DNA of 64,000 bases from Shinella daejeonensis (lineage in GTDB: Bacteria; Pseudomonadota; Alphaproteobacteria; Rhizobiales; Rhizobiaceae): contig NZ_JAHWXY010000003.1 of assembly GCF_024281235.1 (NCBI RefSeq), positions 372,001 to 436,000 of the forward strand. Reading direction: 5' to 3'. This document shows, piece by piece, positions 19,749 through 27,715 of this stretch (positions are counted from its first letter, which is position 1; the number at the start of each line of letters is the position of its first letter). The position numbers and the translations under genes were made by a program. The notes beneath the pieces are model-generated. The model searched no databases. It was given only the letters and a program-made list of their open reading frames with translations, and was not told the DNA's origin.

Positions 19749-20276
19749 CTACCGGATCTCGGCGCAGGCGACACGATCGCCCGCCCCGCCCGCCGGCCCC
19801 GTGCGATAATCGTCCGATCCCGCATGCAGGACCAGCGCCCGGCCGCGAATGCCGCGTTCGGCATCGTCGAGACGGACGAGCGCGCTATGGATCTGGGCGC
19901 GCAGCACGCCATCGTCGCCGACATACTGGTTCGGCAGATCGCCGGCATGGGGACCGTCGGCGGCAAGGAAACCATGCTCCCGGCCATCCGGATTGAAATG
20001 GCCGCCGGCCGATTCGTGGCCGTGCGCCGCATCGCACGTCCCGGTCTCGTGGATGTGGAGCGCCATCCATTTGCGCGGTTCCAGGCCCGAAATCTCCACT
20101 TCGAACAACACGCCGTTGCTGCCGGCGGTCAATTGGGCGCGACCGGTCTCCTTGCCGTCGCGGCCGATGAAATCCGCCCGCGCGGTATCGCTTTTCTGCT
20201 GCGCGAGGGCGGCCGGAACCGGGCCGGCCAGCATTCCCGTCGCAATCGCCACGGTGAGCATAACCATCCTCTTCAT
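19749..20276 (-). CDS. sodC: Periplasmic Cu,Zn superoxide dismutase
   Basis: SodC converts superoxide to peroxide in the periplasm. The 175-residue protein has a signal peptide (residues 1-26, ending AALA|Q). Copper and zinc ligands are visible: H74 and H76 in LHIHETGTC, H93 in GGHFNPDG, H101, H110 and D113 in GPHAGD, and a histidine in LVLHAG. The two cysteines for the structural disulfide are C81 and the one near the end (ACAEIR region). It is convergent with nadQ (15 bp apart) and lies 70 bp downstream of nadC on the same strand, so it may be partly co-transcribed with nadABC. Confidence 0.95.
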   Translation of the reverse strand: MKRMVMLTVAIATGMLAGPVPAALAQQKSDTARADFIGRDGKETGRAQLTAGSNGVLFEVEISGLEPRKWMALHIHETGTCDAAHGHESAGGHFNPDGREHGFLAADGPHAGDLPNQYVGDDGVLRAQIHSALVRLDDAERGIRGRALVLHAGSDDYRTGPAGGAGDRVACAEIR

Positions 20277-20346
20277 GATGCGTCCTTCCGGTCATCCATT
20301 GTCCATGGAAGCCGAACGCGTCGCCCTGCGCGGTGTTCCCGCCCCG

Positions 20347-21252
20347 TCAGCCGACCACCACGTCAAGGCCGATATCCAGCGTCGGCGCGGCCATGGTGAT
20401 CTTCGAGGTGGAGATATAGTCCACGCCGGTCTCGGCAATGGCGCGAACGGTATCGAGGTCGACGTTGCCGGATGCTTCAAGCTTCACACGGCGCGGATCG
20501 GCGGCATAGGCCGCGTCATCGAGGCCGGCGCAGTCGCGGTTGATCTCGACGGCGCGGCGCAATAGCTCCGGCCCCATGTTGTCGAGCAGGATCACGTCCG
20601 GGCGCGCCTCCAGTGCCTGTTCGAGTTCGTCGAGCGTCGTCACCTCGACCTCGACCTTCACCAGATGGCCGGCGAAGGCGCGGGCCGCACGGATGGCGCC
20701 GCCGACGCCGCCGGCGACCGCGATATGGTTGTCCTTGATGAGGATCGCATCGTCGAGGCCGTATCGGTGAGACGAGCCGCCACCCATGCGCACGGCGTAT
20801 TTTTCAAGCGCCCGAAGGCCGGGGATGGTCTTGCGCGTACAGCAGACCTTTGCCGGCGTATCGGCGATGCGGCTGGAAAAACGGGCCGTATGCGTCGCCA
20901 CGCCGCACAGATGCATGAGGAAATTGAGCGCCACGCGCTCGGCCGAGAGCACCGCGCGCGCCGGTCCGGAAACCCGGGCGATCGCCGTGCCGGGCGCAAG
21001 CCGGTCGCCATCCTCGGCGAAGGCCTCGAAACGGATCGTCGGATCCATCAGGCGGAAGGCGGCGCGGGCGAGATCGAGGCCGGCAAGCACGCCCTCCTCG
21101 CGCGCGTTCATATCCGCCTGCGCCTGCATGTCCGGCGCAATCGTCGCCTGGCTGGTGATGTCGCCCGCCCGCCCCAGGTCTTCGGCCAGCGCCGCGCGCA
21201 CCTGTTCCTCGATCATGATCGGGGAAAGAACGGGACGGTAGGAGGTTGTCAT
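20347..21252 (-). CDS. nadC: Nicotinate-nucleotide pyrophosphorylase (carboxylating)
   Basis: NadC turns quinolinate and PRPP into nicotinate mononucleotide, the third step of de novo NAD synthesis. The 301-residue protein shows the family motifs TRKTIPGLR, MGGGSSHRYGL and LIKDNHI, then EVEVTTLDELEQAL and the phosphate-binding barrel end. The start at 21252 has AAGGA about 9 nt upstream and gives the usual short N-terminus. nadB ends 108 bp upstream on the same strand; together with nadA this is a nadABC operon. Confidence 0.96.
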   Translation of the reverse strand: MTTSYRPVLSPIMIEEQVRAALAEDLGRAGDITSQATIAPDMQAQADMNAREEGVLAGLDLARAAFRLMDPTIRFEAFAEDGDRLAPGTAIARVSGPARAVLSAERVALNFLMHLCGVATHTARFSSRIADTPAKVCCTRKTIPGLRALEKYAVRMGGGSSHRYGLDDAILIKDNHIAVAGGVGGAIRAARAFAGHLVKVEVEVTTLDELEQALEARPDVILLDNMGPELLRRAVEINRDCAGLDDAAYAADPRRVKLEASGNVDLDTVRAIAETGVDYISTSKITMAAPTLDIGLDVVVG

Positions 21253-21360
21253 CGGATCGATCCTTTTCGGGTTGGCGAAAGCGCCGGACCTGTCTCCGGC
21301 ATGGCGGCGGCATGGCGCAATCTTCTGCCCCACGCCGTCGGCCGCATCGTCGTCATCGGC

Positions 21361-22959
21361 TCAGGCCGCCGCCGTCTCCGCCAGTTCGGCGACGATACGG
21401 TCGGCGTCGGCAAGCGTCAGGAAGGTGCGGTGCTGCCAGCCGGCCTTCTGCTCGGGAAAATCCGAACGGAAATGGCCGCCCCGGCTTTCCTCGCGCAAGA
21501 GTGCGCCGACGGCGATGAGCTTGGCGGTCGTGACGATATTGTGGAAGCGCATGCGGCTGTTGTCGCGCTCCAGCGCGGCGATTTCACGGATCGCGTAGAG
21601 CAGGCCCTGGCGATTGCGGATGACGCCGACGTTATCGCTCATGACCCGGCGCAGATGCGTGAGCGCGGGGCTGTCCTCGACGGTCACAAGGTCGTCGCTC
21701 TCGCCGGCATTCTTGCCCCAGTCGTTGGTCTTCGGCTCGGGCAGGATGCCCTTGATGTTCTCGGCGATGCGGCCGGCGAAGACCACCGCCTCCAGCAACG
21801 AGTTGGAGGCGAGGCGATTGGCCCCGTGCACGCCGGTCGAGGTCACCTCGCCGGCCGCCCAGAGCCCGTCGATGGAGGTGCGGCCCTCGCCGTCGGTCAG
21901 GATGCCGCCCATATGGTAATGCACGGCGGGGACCACCGGGATCGGCTGCGTCACCGGATCGATGCCGGCAGCCATGCAGGAGGCGTAGACGGTCGGGAAC
22001 ATTTCGGGGAAATGCGCGCCGACCGCCTTGGTGCAATCGAGGAAGGCGCCGCCGCCGGACTGGACCTGCGCGAAGACCCCGCGCGAGACGATGTCACGCG
22101 GCGCAAGCTCGCCGTCCTGGTGGATATCCAGCATGAAGCGGCGGCCGGCGGAATCGACGAGATGCGCCCCGTCGCCGCGCAATGCCTCGGTGGCCAGCGG
22201 CGCGGGATCGCGGCCGATATCGATAGCGGTGGGATGAAACTGCACGAACTCCGGATCCGCGATGATCGCGCCGGCGCGCGCTGCCATGCCGACGCCCTGG
22301 CCGCAGGCTTCCCACGGATTGGTGGTGACGGCATAGAGATGGCCGACGCCGCCGGAGCACAGAACGACGGCGCGGGCCGGAAAATGCACACGCTTCTTCG
22401 ACTGGCCGGCATCCGGACGCGCCACGACGCCCGAGATGAAACGGCCCTCGCGCACCAGTTCCTCGACGACATAGCCTTCCAGCACCCGGATCGACGGCGT
22501 CTTTCGCACGGCCGCGATCAGCGCCTCCATGATGGCCTTGCCGGCCATGTCGCCCTTCACCCGCACGACGCGGCGCTCGGAATGGGCGGCCTCGCGGGAA
22601 AGCAGCAGCTTGCCTTCGAGGTCGCGGTCGAAGGGCACGCCGTATTCCAGCAGGTCGTGGATGCGCGCAGGCCCCTCGGCGACGAGAGAATAGGCCATCT
22701 TGCGGTCGACGATGCCGGCGCCCGCCTCCAGCGTATCGGCCACATGCTTTTCGAAGGTGTCGCCGGCGCTCATCGCCGCGGCGATGCCGCCCTGCGCCCA
22801 GGCCGAGGACGCGCCCTGGCCGATCGGTGCGGCGGCGAGAATGGTCACCGGGCGGGGGCTCAGCTTCAGCGCGCAGAAGAGACCCGCAAGCCCCCCGCCG
22901 ACGATGACGATATCGTCGATGCCGTTCCAGGATTCAGGGCGGAAACTTTCCATGGGCAT
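21361..22959 (-). CDS. nadB: L-aspartate oxidase
   Basis: NadB oxidises L-aspartate to iminoaspartate, the first step of de novo NAD synthesis, with FAD as cofactor. The 532-residue protein has the FAD-binding motif [14 protein letters not shown] near residue 17, then [12 protein letters not shown]. The succinate-dehydrogenase-like [15 protein letters not shown] and [12 protein letters not shown] motifs follow. Length is normal. GGAGAACGAC directly before ATG 22959 decides the start. The middle gene of nadABC; 162 bp separate it from nadA. Confidence 0.96.
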   Translation of the reverse strand: MPMESFRPESWNGIDDIVIVGGGLAGLFCALKLSPRPVTILAAAPIGQGASSAWAQGGIAAAMSAGDTFEKHVADTLEAGAGIVDRKMAYSLVAEGPARIHDLLEYGVPFDRDLEGKLLLSREAAHSERRVVRVKGDMAGKAIMEALIAAVRKTPSIRVLEGYVVEELVREGRFISGVVARPDAGQSKKRVHFPARAVVLCSGGVGHLYAVTTNPWEACGQGVGMAARAGAIIADPEFVQFHPTAIDIGRDPAPLATEALRGDGAHLVDSAGRRFMLDIHQDGELAPRDIVSRGVFAQVQSGGGAFLDCTKAVGAHFPEMFPTVYASCMAAGIDPVTQPIPVVPAVHYHMGGILTDGEGRTSIDGLWAAGEVTSTGVHGANRLASNSLLEAVVFAGRIAENIKGILPEPKTNDWGKNAGESDDLVTVEDSPALTHLRRVMSDNVGVIRNRQGLLYAIREIAALERDNSRMRFHNIVTTAKLIAVGALLREESRGGHFRSDFPEQKAGWQHRTFLTLADADRIVAELAETAAA

Positions 22960-23121
22960 GTCGTTCTCCTCCGGCGCTCGTCGGTCTTCCGCCTCGCCTC
23001 CGGCCGCCTTGCCGCATCCTCTCCCCACAAGGAGGCGAAGGAGAGGCCGAAAGATGCCTGATCGCAAACCGGCTGTTTCGTCGCGCCGCCTCTTACCAAA
23101 TCGCCTGCGGAATATGCCGCA

Positions 23122-24201
23122 TCACTGCTTCAGGTTCACCATCCGCTCGACGGCAAGCCGGGCGCGACCGGCGATGAGCGGGTCGACCGTGACTTCCTCC
23201 GTCATCGTCACAAGGCTGTCGAGAATCTTCGGCAGCGTGATGCGCTTCATATGCGGACAGAGGTTGCACGGCTTGACGAAGTCGACGCCGGGAAGTTCCG
23301 CCTGGATGTTGGACGCCATGGAGCATTCCGTGACGAGCAGGACGCGCTGCGGCCTGTTGTCCTTGACGTAGTTGATCATGCCGGCCGTGGAGCCGGAGAA
23401 ATCGCAGACGGCGATGACATCCGGGTGGCATTCGGGATGGCCGATGATCTCGATACCGGGATGGGATTCCTTGTAGGCGAGCAATTCGTTTGCGGTGAAG
23501 CGCTCGTGCACCTCGCAATGGCCCTTCCACGTCAGGATCTTCTTGTTGGTCTGGCGGGCGACGTTCAGCGCCAGATATTCGTCCGGGATGCAGAGCACCG
23601 TGTCGCTTTCCAGGCTTTCGACGATCGCCAGAACGTTCGAGGACGTGCAGCAGATATCCGTCTCCGCCTTCACCTCGGCCGATGTGTTGACATAGGTCAC
23701 CACCGGAACGCCGGGATAGCGCTCCTTGAGCAACCGCACATCCGCGCCGGTGATCGAATCGGACAGCGAGCAGCCGGCCTTCGCGTCCGGGATGAGCACG
23801 GTCTTTTCCGGGTTGAGCAGCTTGGAAGTCTCGGCCATGAAATGCACGCCGCACTGGACGATGATCTCGGCGTCGACCCTGGTGGCGTCACGGGCGAGTT
23901 GCAGCGAATCGCCGACGATATCGGCCACGCAATGGAAGATCTCCGGCGTCTGGTAGTTATGCGCCAGAATCACCGCGCCGCGCTCCTTCTTCAGCCGGTT
24001 GATGGCGTGGACATAAGGCGCGTAGACCGGCCATTCGAAAGCCGGGATGAACTGTTTCACGCGCTCGTAGAGATGCTCCGTCTCGCGCGCGACAGCCGGC
24101 GTGAAGGAAAGATCGGGCTTCTCGACGACGCCGAAACGTTCCGCCGCCGTGAGCGGATGGCCGCGTCCGGCCGTTGCGGGCGATTGGGTCAGGGTAGTCA
24201 T
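23122..24201 (-). CDS. nadA: Quinolinate synthase
   Basis: NadA condenses iminoaspartate with dihydroxyacetone phosphate to quinolinate, using a [4Fe-4S] cluster. The 359-residue protein has candidate cluster cysteines C117 (QCGVHFMAE), C258 (HPECHP) and C312 or C315 (PCNLCPHM). [11 protein letters not shown] near residue 78 is the family signature. The ATG at 24201 is favoured because GGAGGGCTCC lies just before it; an ATG at 24213 overlaps that ribosome-binding site. It is first in nadABC. The palindrome at 24244-24258 lies 43 bp upstream and is a likely NadQ operator. Confidence 0.96.
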   Translation of the reverse strand: MTTLTQSPATAGRGHPLTAAERFGVVEKPDLSFTPAVARETEHLYERVKQFIPAFEWPVYAPYVHAINRLKKERGAVILAHNYQTPEIFHCVADIVGDSLQLARDATRVDAEIIVQCGVHFMAETSKLLNPEKTVLIPDAKAGCSLSDSITGADVRLLKERYPGVPVVTYVNTSAEVKAETDICCTSSNVLAIVESLESDTVLCIPDEYLALNVARQTNKKILTWKGHCEVHERFTANELLAYKESHPGIEIIGHPECHPDVIAVCDFSGSTAGMINYVKDNRPQRVLLVTECSMASNIQAELPGVDFVKPCNLCPHMKRITLPKILDSLVTMTEEVTVDPLIAGRARLAVERMVNLKQ

Positions 24202-24243
24202 GGAGCCCTCCATTTCACCGCATTTCAGGCGGCTGCGCCATTT

Positions 24244-24258
24244 TGCTCAAAATGAGCA
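24244..24258. promoter_or_regulatory. Palindromic operator upstream of nadA (candidate NadQ site)
   Basis: TGCTCA-AAA-TGAGCA is a perfect inverted repeat with 6-bp arms. It lies 43 bp before the nadA start, and on the minus strand it follows directly after TATTAT, a plausible -10 element. The nadQ gene is in the same cluster, so a NAD-status repressor binding here would block nadABC transcription. The link to NadQ is inference from context. Confidence 0.6.
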
Positions 24259-24365
24259 TAATAGCGGTAAAACAAAACCGGCTCTGCCGGTGGCTTCGAT
24301 TTAAAAACTTTTGTGACGGTTTTCAAGCAGCCGCGTCCGAAAAGATCGCAAAGGGCGATCATTTT

Positions 24366-25583
24366 TTAGGCCGCCGCCGGCCGCAGGACGCCGCGCTCCT
24401 CGATCGGCCAGTGGACGACCGCCGCGACGACGCCGAGCACCACGCCGAGCCACCACACCGGATCGTAGGTGCCGAAACGGTCGTAGAGATAGCCGCCCAT
24501 CCAGACGCCGAGGAAGGAGCCCACCTGATGCGACAGGAAGACGACGCCTCCCAGCAGGCCGAGATGGCGCGTGCCGAACATGATGGCGACGAGCGCATTG
24601 GTCGGCGGCACCGTGGACAACCAGAGCAGTCCCATGACGATGGCGAAAACGACGACGGAGGCCGGCGTCTGCGGCAGCAGCAGGAAGGCCGCCACCGCCA
24701 CGGAGCGGGCCAGATAGATGAACGCCAGGAAATACGGCTTCGAATAGCGCTGGCCGATGAAACCGGCGGCAAGCGAGCCGATGACGTTGAAGAAGCCTAT
24801 CAGCGCCAGCGCGATCACCGCATAGCGGGCGTCGATGCCGATATCGCCGATATAAGCGGGGAAATGCGCGGTGATGAAAGCCACCTGATAACCGCAGACG
24901 AAGAAGCCGGCGGTCAGCAGGAGGTAGCTTCGATGGCCGAGAGCCTCCCGCAGCGCCTCCGCCACGGTCTGCCGGTTCCCCACCTCGGCGGTAAGACCCG
25001 AGGCGGAATTGCCGCGCAGCGGAATGGCGAGCAGCGGCACGGTGAGCATCATCACGCCGAGCCAGACGAGACTGTCCGACCAGCCATAGGCGGAAATCAG
25101 GCCCTGCGACAGCGGCGCGAAGAGGAACATGCCCGCAGAGCCCGCGGCGGTGCAGATGCCGAAGGCCAGCGAACGCTGCTCCGGCGTGACATTGCGGGCG
25201 AAGGCCGAAAGCAGCGTGCCGAAGGAGCCCGCCCCCACGCCGAGGCCGACGAGCACGCCGCCGCCGACATGCAGCGTCATGGTCACCGTTCCGAAGGACA
25301 TGAGAACCAGACCGGCGGCGTAGAGAAGACCGGCCATCAGCAGCACGCGCCAGGTGCCGTATTTGTCGGCGATGGCGCCGAAGAAGGGCTGGCCCAACCC
25401 CCAGCAGAGATTTTGCAGCGCCATGGCGAGGCCGAACGTCGTGCGGTCCCAGCCGGTTTCCTGCAACATCGGCAACTGGAAGAACCCCATGGCCGAGCGG
25501 GGGCCGAAGGTCAGCATGGCGATCAGCGAGCCTGCGGCAATGATCAGCCAGGGCATCGGCCGGACGGCCGGGGATGAGAGCAT
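24366..25583 (-). CDS. Major facilitator superfamily transporter
   Basis: A 405-residue, about 12-segment MFS permease. The loop between segments 2 and 3 reads ADKYGTWRVLLM, the usual MFS motif A pattern. Segment 1 carries FGPRSAMGFF, a variant seen in the group near oxalate/formate and monocarboxylate carriers. The substrate cannot be told. GGAGAAACCCC precedes ATG 25583. It lies upstream of nadA on the same strand, but the 164-bp gap with its own promoter-like elements argues that nadABC is transcribed separately. Confidence 0.82.
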   Translation of the reverse strand: MLSSPAVRPMPWLIIAAGSLIAMLTFGPRSAMGFFQLPMLQETGWDRTTFGLAMALQNLCWGLGQPFFGAIADKYGTWRVLLMAGLLYAAGLVLMSFGTVTMTLHVGGGVLVGLGVGAGSFGTLLSAFARNVTPEQRSLAFGICTAAGSAGMFLFAPLSQGLISAYGWSDSLVWLGVMMLTVPLLAIPLRGNSASGLTAEVGNRQTVAEALREALGHRSYLLLTAGFFVCGYQVAFITAHFPAYIGDIGIDARYAVIALALIGFFNVIGSLAAGFIGQRYSKPYFLAFIYLARSVAVAAFLLLPQTPASVVVFAIVMGLLWLSTVPPTNALVAIMFGTRHLGLLGGVVFLSHQVGSFLGVWMGGYLYDRFGTYDPVWWLGVVLGVVAAVVHWPIEERGVLRPAAA

Positions 25584-25789
25584 GGGGTTTCTCCAGAATG
25601 TCGGGCGCAAGCTATGTCCGGCCACCCATGAATGAAAGTCAATTAATTTGAGATACCGATCAATCCCGCTGATAAATCATCCACCCGCCGCCAGCCGCCC
25701 CCTGTCGCCGGATCGTCACACGATACATATGATGAACAGGTAGGACGATGCGCCCCGGCTTGCGGGACGACGGCCAGAAGGAGCGATAC

Positions 25790-26782
25790 ATGTTGCATGT
25801 CTACGCGCGCAAGGCGGAGCGTTTCTGCCGTGTCGAATTCACCAATGCGGCGATCGAGCAGACGATCACGCCGGCGCTCTGGTACGACCTGCTCGAACCC
25901 ACGGCGGAAGAGGTGAAGGACCTGGAGGCGGCGCTGCGCCTTTCCCTGCCGACGCGCGAGGAAATGGAGGATATCGAACTGTCCGCCCGGCTCTATCAGG
26001 AGGACGGCGCGGAATTCATGACGATGACGGCGCTCGCCCATCTCGATACGGACGAACCCGCCAAGATGCCGGTGACCTTCATCCTGCGCGGCGGAACCCT
26101 CGTCACGGTGCGCTATGGCGACGCCAAGCCCTTTTCCGCCTTCACCCAGCGGGCGCTGCGCGGCAACGGCCACAACCTGGCGACCGGCGAGGACGTGATG
26201 CTCGGCCTGCTCGAATCGGTGATCGACCGGATGGCCGATGTGCTGGAACGGCTCGGCAACGAGATCGACGTCATTTCGCGAGAGGTTTTCCGCAGCAAAT
26301 CCGTTTCCTCCAGCAAGAAGACGCGCGACCTGCAATCGCTGATCGAACAGCTCGGGCGCAAGGGCGATTTCCTGAGCGGCGTGCGCGAAAGTCTCGTCAG
26401 CATGTCGCGGCTGGCGGCCTTTCACGCGGCGCTGGACAATCCGCTGCACCGGCCGACGAAGGAACTCCGCCAGCTCGTCAAGCTGCTCCAGCGGGATGCC
26501 GCCTCGCTTGGCGACCACGCCGCCTTCCTTTCGGGCAAGATCAATTTCCTGCTGGACGCCACGCTCGGCCTCATCAACCTGGAGCAGAGCCAGATCATCA
26601 AGATCTTCACGGTCGCCTCGGTGGTGTTCCTGCCGCCGACGCTGGTGGCCTCGATCTACGGCATGAACTTCGCGCTGATGCCGGAGCTGCAATGGTCCGC
26701 CGGCTATCCCTTCGCCATCGGCATCATGTTCCTGTCGGCGCTGATGCCCTTCCTCTATTTCCGCCGGCGCGGCTGGGTCTGA
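25790..26782 (+). CDS. corA: CorA-type divalent cation channel
   Basis: CorA proteins form pentameric Mg2+ (or Co2+, Ni2+) channels in the inner membrane. The 330-residue protein has a long cytoplasmic domain with the stalk helix (about 150-265) and two C-terminal membrane segments. The selectivity signature YGMNF has GMN at 291-293. AAGGAG lies 7 nt before ATG 25790, which decides the start. It is convergent with the MOSC gene, the two stops being 3 bp apart. Confidence 0.93.
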   Translation: MLHVYARKAERFCRVEFTNAAIEQTITPALWYDLLEPTAEEVKDLEAALRLSLPTREEMEDIELSARLYQEDGAEFMTMTALAHLDTDEPAKMPVTFILRGGTLVTVRYGDAKPFSAFTQRALRGNGHNLATGEDVMLGLLESVIDRMADVLERLGNEIDVISREVFRSKSVSSSKKTRDLQSLIEQLGRKGDFLSGVRESLVSMSRLAAFHAALDNPLHRPTKELRQLVKLLQRDAASLGDHAAFLSGKINFLLDATLGLINLEQSQIIKIFTVASVVFLPPTLVASIYGMNFALMPELQWSAGYPFAIGIMFLSALMPFLYFRRRGWV

Positions 26783-26785
26783 GCG

Positions 26786-27631
26786 TCAGCCCCGCTGCTT
26801 CATCGGCCAGCGTTCAGAACGGCGTGCGGCGACGGTGACGCCGTCACCAAGGCGCAGTCGCCCCTCCCCGCGCGGCACCGCGTTCCAGCCGAACAGCACG
26901 CCGGGAACGCGGCGGTCGGCCGACATGCGCTTTTCCGCAAGACCCTGGATCGGATTGCCGCCGGTGCGTTCTCCCGTCTTCTGATCCTGCGTGGTGATGA
27001 TGCAGCGGGCGCAGGGCTTGACGAGATCGAAAAGGACGCCGCCGATCTCCAGCGTCTGCCACCAGTCTTCCTCCCAGGGCATGTCGCAACCGATGAGGAT
27101 ATTGGTGCGGAAACGATCCATGCCGACCGGCTCCTGCCCCTTTTCGGCCAGCGTGCGGTTCAGATCGGCAAGCGATCCGGTGGTGGTGACGAGGACCGGG
27201 AAGGCGTCGTTGAAGGCGACGGGCACCGGCGCGCCGGCCCATTCGGCGCCTTCCAGGCGGCGGGCCTGCGCATCCATATGGACAAGCTTCACCGGTCGGG
27301 AAAACCAGTCCGAAAGCACATCGTTCACCGCCGCATCGGCGACCGCCGCGCTGACGGCGCTGTCCCAGACGGTGACCTCCATGCGATCGTCCGGATCGAA
27401 GCTTGCCAGCAGCACCCGCTCGTCCAGGGCAAGGCGGACGCCGCCGGCCATTTCCTCCGCTTCGACGCGCGCGAGCATCTGCAACTCCCGCTGCGAGATG
27501 AAACGGCCGCCCGGCTCGACCAGCATGAAGCGGCGGTCGCCGGCCAGCCCGTCGCGGCGCAGTTGCGCGCTCCCGACCGCGACCGCGCGGCCGCTTTTCA
27601 GCGGGTGGATGTTCAGCCCCTCGACCTTCAT
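26786..27631 (-). CDS. MOSC domain protein (MOSC_N plus MOSC)
   Basis: A 281-residue protein with the beta-barrel MOSC_N domain (MKVEGLNIHPLKSGR...) and a MOSC domain related to molybdenum-cofactor sulfurases. The conserved cysteine sits in VKPCARCIITT, and the FRTNILI and GDGV motifs are family-typical. This architecture matches YcbX- or mARC-like reductases that bind molybdenum cofactor. Which reductase activity, if any, is not evident. GGACGC precedes the start at 27631. It is downstream of the DUF2339 gene on the same strand, 84 bp away. Confidence 0.87.
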   Translation of the reverse strand: MKVEGLNIHPLKSGRAVAVGSAQLRRDGLAGDRRFMLVEPGGRFISQRELQMLARVEAEEMAGGVRLALDERVLLASFDPDDRMEVTVWDSAVSAAVADAAVNDVLSDWFSRPVKLVHMDAQARRLEGAEWAGAPVPVAFNDAFPVLVTTTGSLADLNRTLAEKGQEPVGMDRFRTNILIGCDMPWEEDWWQTLEIGGVLFDLVKPCARCIITTQDQKTGERTGGNPIQGLAEKRMSADRRVPGVLFGWNAVPRGEGRLRLGDGVTVAARRSERWPMKQRG

Positions 27632-27715
27632 GCTGCGTCCTTTTCGTGATTTCGATTCAACGCCTTGCCGAACCGATTCAAGCGGCCGGCACAAAAGCAT
27701 GTTTTCCTTCGGCTT

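Noticed and set aside
20665-23061. Plus-strand open frame of about 800 codons across nadC and nadB
   Set aside because: The opposite strand encodes two clear enzymes with catalytic motifs; this frame is low in hydrophobic order and spans two genes.
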